64,000 nucleotides of DNA, taken from positions 124,396 through 188,395 of the forward strand of contig CAJUHS010000001.1 of assembly GCA_910586535.1 (NCBI GenBank). Direction: 5' to 3'. This document shows, one piece after another, positions 59,228-64,000 of the stretch. Source of the DNA: an uncultured Oscillospiraceae bacterium (GTDB lineage: Bacteria; Bacillota; Clostridia; Oscillospirales; Ruminococcaceae). The translations under genes and the position numbers were made by a program. Each line of letters begins with the position of its first letter. Position 1 is the first letter of the stretch. Under the pieces are notes generated by a model. It was not told the DNA's origin, made no database searches, and saw only the letters and a list, made by a program, of their open reading frames with translations.

Positions 59228-59944
59228 TCAGCGGTTATTTGATATTCCACACAAATCCTTGACGACCTCTCCTGCAATTATCAGTCCCGCTACAGACGGC
59301 ACAAAAGCCGTACTGCCGGGGACTGTTCTTTTTCCGCACTCTTCGTCCGACGGAAGCGGCGTTATGGACGGTTCTTTGGAGTACACGACCTTTAGCTTTT
59401 TTACTCCCCTTTTCCGCAGCTCCGCGCGCATTACCCGCGCAAGAGGGCACACCGACGTTTCGTAAATATCCGCGGTCTCGAAAGCGGTGGGATCAAGCTT
59501 GTTGCCCGCTCCCATAGAGCATATTATCGGCACAGCTGCTGCCTGCGCTTTCATGACCAGTTCAATTTTCGCTGAAACCGTGTCTACCGCGTCCACTATA
59601 TAGTCGTACCGAGTAAAATCAAATTCGTCCGAATTTTCGGGGAGAAAAAATCTTCTGTGCACCGTCACCTGCGCTTCGGGATTTATAACCGCGATACGCT
59701 CTTTCATCACATCAGTCTTATACTGTCCCACCTTGTCGAGAGTGGCTATTATCTGGCGGTTTATGTTAGTAATGCTTATTGTATCGCTGTCGATAAGGTC
59801 GAGAGCGCCTACTCCCGAGCGGGCAAGAGCCTCCGCAGCATGACCTCCCACGCCGCCTATTCCGAACACTGCAACGCAGGAGTTCCTCAGCTTTTCCATT
59901 CCCTCCCTGCCGATAAGAAGCTCCGTGCGAGAAAACTGATCCAT
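59228..59944 (-). CDS. tcdA: tRNA threonylcarbamoyladenosine dehydratase
   Basis: This 238-residue ThiF/E1-like enzyme cyclises t6A37 of tRNA to ct6A using ATP. It has the nucleotide-binding GIGGVGGHAAEALARSGVG (about 33-51), the DSDTISITNINRQ motif and the Asp of VDAVDTVSAK. A C-terminal Cys-containing loop (ETSVCPLARVMRAELRKRGV) is typical of TcdA/CsdL. Its promoter is 36-64 bases upstream. Confidence 0.94.
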   Translation of the reverse strand: MDQFSRTELLIGREGMEKLRNSCVAVFGIGGVGGHAAEALARSGVGALDLIDSDTISITNINRQIIATLDKVGQYKTDVMKERIAVINPEAQVTVHRRFFLPENSDEFDFTRYDYIVDAVDTVSAKIELVMKAQAAAVPIICSMGAGNKLDPTAFETADIYETSVCPLARVMRAELRKRGVKKLKVVYSKEPSITPLPSDEECGKRTVPGSTAFVPSVAGLIIAGEVVKDLCGISNNR

Positions 59945-59979
59945 AGTGCCGCCTCCAAATAAAACTGTACTTTATAGAT

Positions 59980-60008
59980 ATTATACAGCATTTTCCCCAG
60001 TTTGTACA
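59980..60008 (-). promoter_or_regulatory. Promoter of tcdA
   Basis: On the minus strand TGTACA (60008-60003), 17 bases, TATAAT (59985-59980), with TG just before the -10. Confidence 0.65.
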
Positions 60009-60095
60009 TATAAATCTCTATTCAGAAAAATATTTTTATGCTGTGACTTTTTGTCTCTGTATTTGTTAAATGGCAAAAAATACCCAAGAACGTCA

Positions 60096-60126
60096 AATGC
60101 GGCAAAGCTACGTACTTTGCCGCATT
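60096..60126 (-). terminator. Terminator of the hydrogenase/phosphatase operon
   Basis: AATGCGGCAAAG (60096-60107) pairs perfectly with CTTTGCCGCATT (60115-60126), six bases past the phosphatase stop. Confidence 0.8.
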
Positions 60127-60131
60127 ATCCA

Positions 60132-61304
60132 TTAAAAGTATGAAACGCTGATGTTCTTTCCCATTGCTTTCAGCTTTTTGCTTACCTCGTCGATAAGCTG
60201 CATTTTAACGTTGAAGTTAATTGGCAGCGCAGGATTCTGATGCGCAGGATTTACCGCACGTCCCACGTAGAAGCTTATATCCGTAGCTTCCTCAAAAAGC
60301 ATATGCGCGATCTTTGACGCGCCGTCCTTTTTCATGCTCAGGTCGCTTATGCTTATACTTCCGTTGAGGTAGCTGTCGGCGTACTCCAGAACCTTTGTCA
60401 TGGTCACAACGCCCTCGGTAACAAGGTCTATGCCCTCTATCTTTGCAATGGGAGGAATTTCGGGGTCAAAATAGTCAAGACAGGGAACAACAGGCTTGCC
60501 CAAATATTCTGAAGCAAGCTTGGAGGTGGTTCCTCCGCAGACTATGTGCTTGCCCTCCTTGGCAAAGAACAGCGTCTGCATTTTTTTCAGGTCTCCCGGA
60601 TTTGAAGGGGGACCTATCATTAGACTGACCGGTATCCTCTGGCGTATCTTTACCGCCGCGACGGTGGTATCGTCTCCCGGTTCGCCGCCGTATAGATCGT
60701 TGCACTCGTCCAGAAGAAGCTGGGAAATTCCTTTGGCAGACATCTTCTTATCGTAGTTTCCCACCATAAAGTCGATAATGCTGTCACGCTGCCAGCCGAA
60801 GTTGAGAGCCTTTCCAACGCCCGCGTAGATAGCCCCGTCGCTCATGGCGATGAACACATCGTTCTTTTCAAGCTGGAGCTTTGACTTGTAGATAGTTTTC
60901 CCGCCTATTTCCATGCTTGTGCGCGGGTACTCGAAGTTCTCGCCGCCGCGAAGCATTATTACATGAGGATTGTCGTACTGGATTATCTCAGCCTCGCTGT
61001 TGTTTGTAATGCGTATGATAGTAAACGTGGAATAAGCCACTCCCCGCTTTTCGCAGACGGGAAGAGTAGCGGCGATAGTGGAAACGCATTCCTCAACGCT
61101 TAGGTTGTTTGCAATCATTGTTGATATTATCTTAGAGGTCAGGGTGGACAGAATACACGCCTTTACGCCGCTCCCCAGACCGTCGGCAAGCACAAGAACA
61201 AGGCTGTTTTCGTTCTGATCCACGATCTCGATATGGTCGCCGCAGAGCTGCTCGCCTTTTTTGTTTACGCTTTTAAAGCCTATATCCGTACACAAATTAT
61301 TCAT
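60132..61304 (-). CDS. SpoIIE/PP2C-type serine/threonine phosphatase
   Basis: This 390-residue protein has an N-terminal PP2C/SpoIIE phosphatase domain (about 1-205) with metal-binding Asp in VLADGLGSG, VFIAMSDGAIYAGVG and GEPGDDTTVAAVKI. Residues about 210-390 form an extra C-terminal domain (PVSLMIGPPSNPGDLKKMQT, then GGTTSKLASEYLGK) not found in SpoIIE. It starts at ATG 61304 behind AAGGAG, overlapping the end of the HydS-like gene by eight bases. This strict coupling suggests that the hydrogenase-type sensor and the phosphatase act together, for example dephosphorylating an anti-anti-sigma factor or a transcription regulator. The target is unknown. Confidence 0.9.
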   Translation of the reverse strand: MNNLCTDIGFKSVNKKGEQLCGDHIEIVDQNENSLVLVLADGLGSGVKACILSTLTSKIISTMIANNLSVEECVSTIAATLPVCEKRGVAYSTFTIIRITNNSEAEIIQYDNPHVIMLRGGENFEYPRTSMEIGGKTIYKSKLQLEKNDVFIAMSDGAIYAGVGKALNFGWQRDSIIDFMVGNYDKKMSAKGISQLLLDECNDLYGGEPGDDTTVAAVKIRQRIPVSLMIGPPSNPGDLKKMQTLFFAKEGKHIVCGGTTSKLASEYLGKPVVPCLDYFDPEIPPIAKIEGIDLVTEGVVTMTKVLEYADSYLNGSISISDLSMKKDGASKIAHMLFEEATDISFYVGRAVNPAHQNPALPINFNVKMQLIDEVSKKLKAMGKNISVSYF

Positions 61305-62979
61305 CTGCAAGAGTCTCCTTCAGCTTAGTCAGCGCGATCTTTGTTTCGGCAGTAGTCTCACCCAGCAGGGACGCTATCTCCTGTACTACGCGCATCTGCT
61401 TGTCGATGACCTTATCGGTGATCTCAACCGCCTGCATATTTGTGTTTTCCTTTTTGACGCGGCGGTTCTCCTCTCCGGTTATATCGCGCATAATGCTCAT
61501 GATTATATGATAGTTCCTGTCGTATATGATAGTTTCCTCCACATAAAGCTGATATTCCGCAAGGTAGGTTTTCTTTTCGTAAACGTTCCTGTTGTTATCC
61601 AGAACATTCATATACTCAGTTGGATTGAGTATCCTTATAACGGGACAGCCCAGCACATCGGACTGGTTCTTGATGTTCATCATGCTGCAGGCTGCCTTGT
61701 TGATAAGCTGTACCTCGAAGTCCTCGTTAAGCACAAGTATGCCGTTTGGAGTGTTGTTGATGATGTTGTCCGAGAAAGACTCGGCTTTCTCTTTAAGGTA
61801 CGGCAGACACATGGTGAAGTCCGCTTTGCCCTGATATACGGCGACTGCCTTTTCACGGCAGGTGTTGTAACCGCAGCTTCCGCAGTTCAGCTCGTGATCG
61901 GGAGTGGTCTTGCCCATTTTCATGAGTATCTCCTTGATCTGAGCCTCGCTGGGGTAATCCTTGAAGCCGGATTCCACGGCAAATTCCTTTTTAATCTCCT
62001 CCGCCGCCGGGACGTTCTCAACGGTATCGTTTTTACCCGCGTATCTGTCTATAGCAAGGAAATTCCTTACAGGCTCAGGCTTTTCGTTCTCCATTACTGG
62101 ACCGCCTATGCAGCTTCCCGCGCATGCGGACATTTCCACAAAGCAGCCCTTGATATCGCCGTTCCTGATGTCTTCAAGCGTCTTCATGCAGTTTTCCATG
62201 CCGTCCACAGTAATAAAGCTGTAGGGCAGACTATCTGTATCCATTGAACGGATAATTCCCCCCGTTGTGGGGAACAGCGCAGAGCGGTTATGCTCATTTT
62301 CGTCGGAACAGTTTTCTATTGTTATGCCCTCGCTTTTGAGCCAATCCGAAAGCTCGCCGTATGTAAGCACTGTGTCAACGTGCTCTCTGTACTTGTCAGC
62401 TTCTTCCTTTTTGGAAATGCAGGGGCCGATAAACACCGTGTAGGCGTCGGGGTTTTCCTCCTTAATGCGCTTGCAATGCGCCTGCATGGGAGACAGGATG
62501 TGAGCAAGATGAGCAAGCTGGTCGGGGTAGTACTTCTGTATAAGCGTGTTTACCGTGTGACAGCAGGAGGAAATAAGCACGTCTGCTTTGCCCTCGGCAA
62601 GAATTTTCTCGTACTGCTTTTTGACTATCTCCGCGCCTATCGAGGTCTCCTCGACAGAGTGAAAACCCAGCTTTTTCAGGGCGTTTGTCATCGCCGTAAG
62701 TCCAACGCCGTAATTAGCGGCAAAAGAGGGCGCAAGGCTCGCGATTACCTTTTTTCCGTCAGCAATGGCGTTCTTTACCCTGTCAACATCGTTTTTGATC
62801 TGCTTGGCGTTCTGGGGACAGACAACATAGCAGGTACCGCAGAGGATACAGTCGTTTTGCAGGATATGCGCCTGATTGCCCGAAAATTTGATAGACTTAA
62901 CAGGACAGTGCCTTATGCACTTGTAGCAGTTCCTGCAATTGGAAGTTTTTAACTGGAGATAATTAACGTTTCCCGTCAT
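61297..62979 (-). CDS. hydS: PAS-containing sensory [FeFe]-hydrogenase, HydS-like
   Basis: This 560-residue protein has two N-terminal [4Fe-4S] ferredoxin motifs (Cys15, 18, 21, 25 and Cys44, 47, 50, 54). An H-cluster domain (about 75-320) has L1 ISSCCHT (Cys139/140), L2 FIGPCISKKEE (Cys187) and L3 EMSACAGSCIGG (Cys286/290). A further [4Fe-4S] domain follows (Cys366, 369, 374, 391), a PAS domain (about 405-510), and a helical C-terminus. The order matches the putative H2-sensing hydrogenases (HydS, group C) described from R. albus and Thermotoga. L2 has Gly-Pro-Cys where catalytic HydA has Met-Pro-Cys. The ATG at 62979 follows AAAGGA. Confidence 0.92.
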   Translation of the reverse strand: MTGNVNYLQLKTSNCRNCYKCIRHCPVKSIKFSGNQAHILQNDCILCGTCYVVCPQNAKQIKNDVDRVKNAIADGKKVIASLAPSFAANYGVGLTAMTNALKKLGFHSVEETSIGAEIVKKQYEKILAEGKADVLISSCCHTVNTLIQKYYPDQLAHLAHILSPMQAHCKRIKEENPDAYTVFIGPCISKKEEADKYREHVDTVLTYGELSDWLKSEGITIENCSDENEHNRSALFPTTGGIIRSMDTDSLPYSFITVDGMENCMKTLEDIRNGDIKGCFVEMSACAGSCIGGPVMENEKPEPVRNFLAIDRYAGKNDTVENVPAAEEIKKEFAVESGFKDYPSEAQIKEILMKMGKTTPDHELNCGSCGYNTCREKAVAVYQGKADFTMCLPYLKEKAESFSDNIINNTPNGILVLNEDFEVQLINKAACSMMNIKNQSDVLGCPVIRILNPTEYMNVLDNNRNVYEKKTYLAEYQLYVEETIIYDRNYHIIMSIMRDITGEENRRVKKENTNMQAVEITDKVIDKQMRVVQEIASLLGETTAETKIALTKLKETLADE

Positions 62980-63030
62980 AGCGTTCAATATCCTTTCCTA
63001 TAAAATGCAAGAAATCAAGATGCAGGACTT

Positions 63031-63279
63031 CTAAGCCTGTACCTTTCCCATAACGTATTTATTGAATATCTCGGAGAAATTCTCGGGGGAAACTCCGCAA
63101 ACAACTTCCTCGTCCACCTTTATGGTAACGCCGGTGGTGCACTTTCCGAGACAGAAAGCCGCCGCTAAGTTCACCTTGTCCTCAAGGTGGTTTTTCTCAA
63201 TATTTTCTTTCATCAGCTCGATTATCTTGTAAGAACCCCTTAAATGGCAGGAACTTCCAACGCAAACGTATACATTCAT
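63031..63279 (-). CDS. [2Fe-2S] thioredoxin-like ferredoxin (NuoE-type)
   Basis: This 82-residue protein has the four cluster Cys of thioredoxin-fold ferredoxins: VGSSCHLRGS preceded by VCVG at the N-terminus, and FCLGKCTTG near residue 45. It resembles a free-standing NuoE/HydC C-terminal domain. In the operon it lies between the H-cluster gene at the window end and the HydS-like gene, so it probably shuttles electrons between them. Confidence 0.9.
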   Translation of the reverse strand: MNVYVCVGSSCHLRGSYKIIELMKENIEKNHLEDKVNLAAAFCLGKCTTGVTIKVDEEVVCGVSPENFSEIFNKYVMGKVQA

Positions 63280-63335
63280 AATTCAACACCCTTATCTGTA
63301 AAAATTTGTAACGCAGCAAATATTAAATTAATTAG

Positions 63336-63396
63336 GGGTGGTTTTTTCCACCCGATATCGGGCAAGGCTCAGCCTTGCAGGACGGAAAACCCGTCC
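63336..63396 (-). promoter_or_regulatory. Cluster of four adjacent hairpins in the hydrogenase operon
   Basis: GGACGG/CCGTCC (63380-63396), GCAAGGCT-c-AGCCTTGC (63362-63378), CCCGATATCGGG (63351-63362) and GGGTGG-T6-CCACCC (63336-63353) follow one another; the last two share three bases and exclude each other. They lie between the stop of the H-cluster gene and the next gene of the same operon. Confidence 0.7.
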
Positions 63397-63397
63397 G

Positions 63398-64000
63398 CTA
63401 CAGTTCAAGAACGAAAATAGCGTCCCGAATGCTCTTTTCGGCAGCCTCCTTTCCGTACTTGTCAACGGCAAGCTTATCCTTGGGACCATGGGTAAGGCAC
63501 GCCGCGCCGCCGATACAGCCGTCTATGCACGCCATTCCCTCAATAAAGTTCTCTCCGCCCACGCCTTTCTGAGCTTTCAGCAATGCGGTGCGGCAGTTGT
63601 CAATTCCGTCGCATACCGCAGCTTTCAGCTTAAACACATCGTCGGGAATATCCATTTCTTTAAGCGCATTTGCCACCGCGTCGGAAAGTCCCCCGCTTCT
63701 GGCAAAAATTCTTCCGTAGTAAGAAGCGTTGTCCAAAGGCTCGGATTCCAAACTTTCCAGCTTGACCTCCTTCGCGTCGAACAAAGCCTGAAGCTCTTCA
63801 AAGGTGATAACATTGTCTATATAAGGACTTACCGTCTCCTTTTTGCACTCGGCTTTCTTTGCCGTGCAGGGACCTATGAACACGATCTTGCAGTTAGGCT
63901 CGTGCTTTTTCATATATCTGGCAATTTCAGCCATAGGAGACAAGTTATGGGATATCTTGTCCTTCATATCTGGGAACTGAGTCTCTATGTACTTTACGAA
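63398..64000 (-). CDS. [FeFe]-hydrogenase catalytic-domain protein, HydA2-like (5' end outside)
   Basis: The visible 200 C-terminal residues contain an H-cluster domain from just before the L2 loop: ISHNLSPMAEIARYM, VFIGPCTAKKAE (L2) and IEGMACIDGCIGGAACL (L3). L2 has Gly-Pro-Cys as in the HydS-like protein, and L3 lacks the second Gly pair of classic HydA (GGCxxGGG). The frame continues upstream past base 64000, so the start and any N-terminal ferredoxin domains are missing. It heads the hydrogenase/phosphatase operon seen here. In R. albus the matching gene is hydA2, a hydrogenase distinct from the electron-bifurcating one. Confidence 0.88.
   Translation of the reverse strand, partial: FVKYIETQFPDMKDKISHNLSPMAEIARYMKKHEPNCKIVFIGPCTAKKAECKKETVSPYIDNVITFEELQALFDAKEVKLESLESEPLDNASYYGRIFARSGGLSDAVANALKEMDIPDDVFKLKAAVCDGIDNCRTALLKAQKGVGGENFIEGMACIDGCIGGAACLTHGPKDKLAVDKYGKEAAEKSIRDAIFVLEL

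Noticed and set aside
61261..62247. Open frame of 328 codons opposite the HydS-like gene
   Set aside because: Antisense to a gene with multiple verified Cys motifs, and no ribosome site.
1..64000. tRNA, rRNA or CRISPR arrays
   Set aside because: Reading every intergenic interval showed no tRNA-like TTCGANTC arms with matching acceptor stems, no rRNA-like sequence and no regularly spaced direct repeats.

Overview
The window looks like chromosome of an anaerobic gut or rumen Firmicute of the Ruminococcus/Oscillospiraceae type. Supporting signs are the [FeFe]-hydrogenase cluster at the right end (resembling the HydA2/HydS sensory-hydrogenase cluster known from Ruminococcus albus), a rubredoxin plus flavodiiron O2-scavenging pair, a secreted GH16 lichenase with a CBM13 domain, sugar ABC importers without their own ATPase, the Firmicute yabM-mazG-hup-rqcP order, and near-consensus sigma-A promoters with 17-base spacers. 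I assign no species. I saw no rRNA, tRNA, CRISPR array or insertion sequence.

Layout. 1-1.8 kb: a large serine recombinase behind a perfect consensus promoter, with a broken small ORF overlapping its end (edge of a mobile element running off the left side). 1.8-6.7 kb: a LacI-regulated sugar ABC import operon (regulator, binding lipoprotein, two permeases). 6.7-9.0 kb: aminotransferase-trpS operon. 9.1-12.5 kb: yabM/spoVB-like flippase, mazG, hup, rqcP. 12.5-20.3 kb: an unusual operon joining two sugar-type permeases, a HlyD-like adaptor, a MacB-like periplasmic-domain protein without the FtsX core, and a propeller-plus-binding-protein lipoprotein, with no ATPase. 20.6-29.5 kb: manA, MATE exporter, HIT, GNAT, MIF-like, NUDIX, ROK glucokinase, DUF4375, a lipoprotein, ilvD and a small membrane protein. 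29.5-30.9 kb: lichenase behind a 31-bp near-perfect AT-rich palindrome. 31-34.7 kb: rubredoxin-flavodiiron protein and a nicotinamidase-nicotinate phosphoribosyltransferase NAD-salvage operon. 34.9-39.5 kb: CapA-like lipoprotein, RodA/FtsW, methyltransferase, galactokinase.

39.7-51.8 kb: the methionine/C1 genes metF and metH (with a separate MetH activation-domain gene) are separated by about 6.4 kb of small accessory genes (GNATs, GrpB, kinase-like, YdeI, DUF402) and a run of broken genes (two methyltransferase fragments, a truncated NUDIX start, a frameshifted small ORF). A 100-base relic before this stretch looks like a collapsed copy of the metF locus. 51.8-60 kb: sialate O-acetylesterase, PcrA helicase, NSS Na+ symporter, AI-2E-family protein, TcdA. 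60.1-64 kb: H-cluster protein (cut by the window end), [2Fe-2S] protein, PAS-containing HydS-like hydrogenase and a PP2C/SpoIIE phosphatase in one operon, which suggests H2 or redox sensing coupled to protein dephosphorylation.

Dispersed short repeats (a TCTAA-phased family before genes and an ACAGTTGA family that begins at stop codons) punctuate the intergenic DNA.
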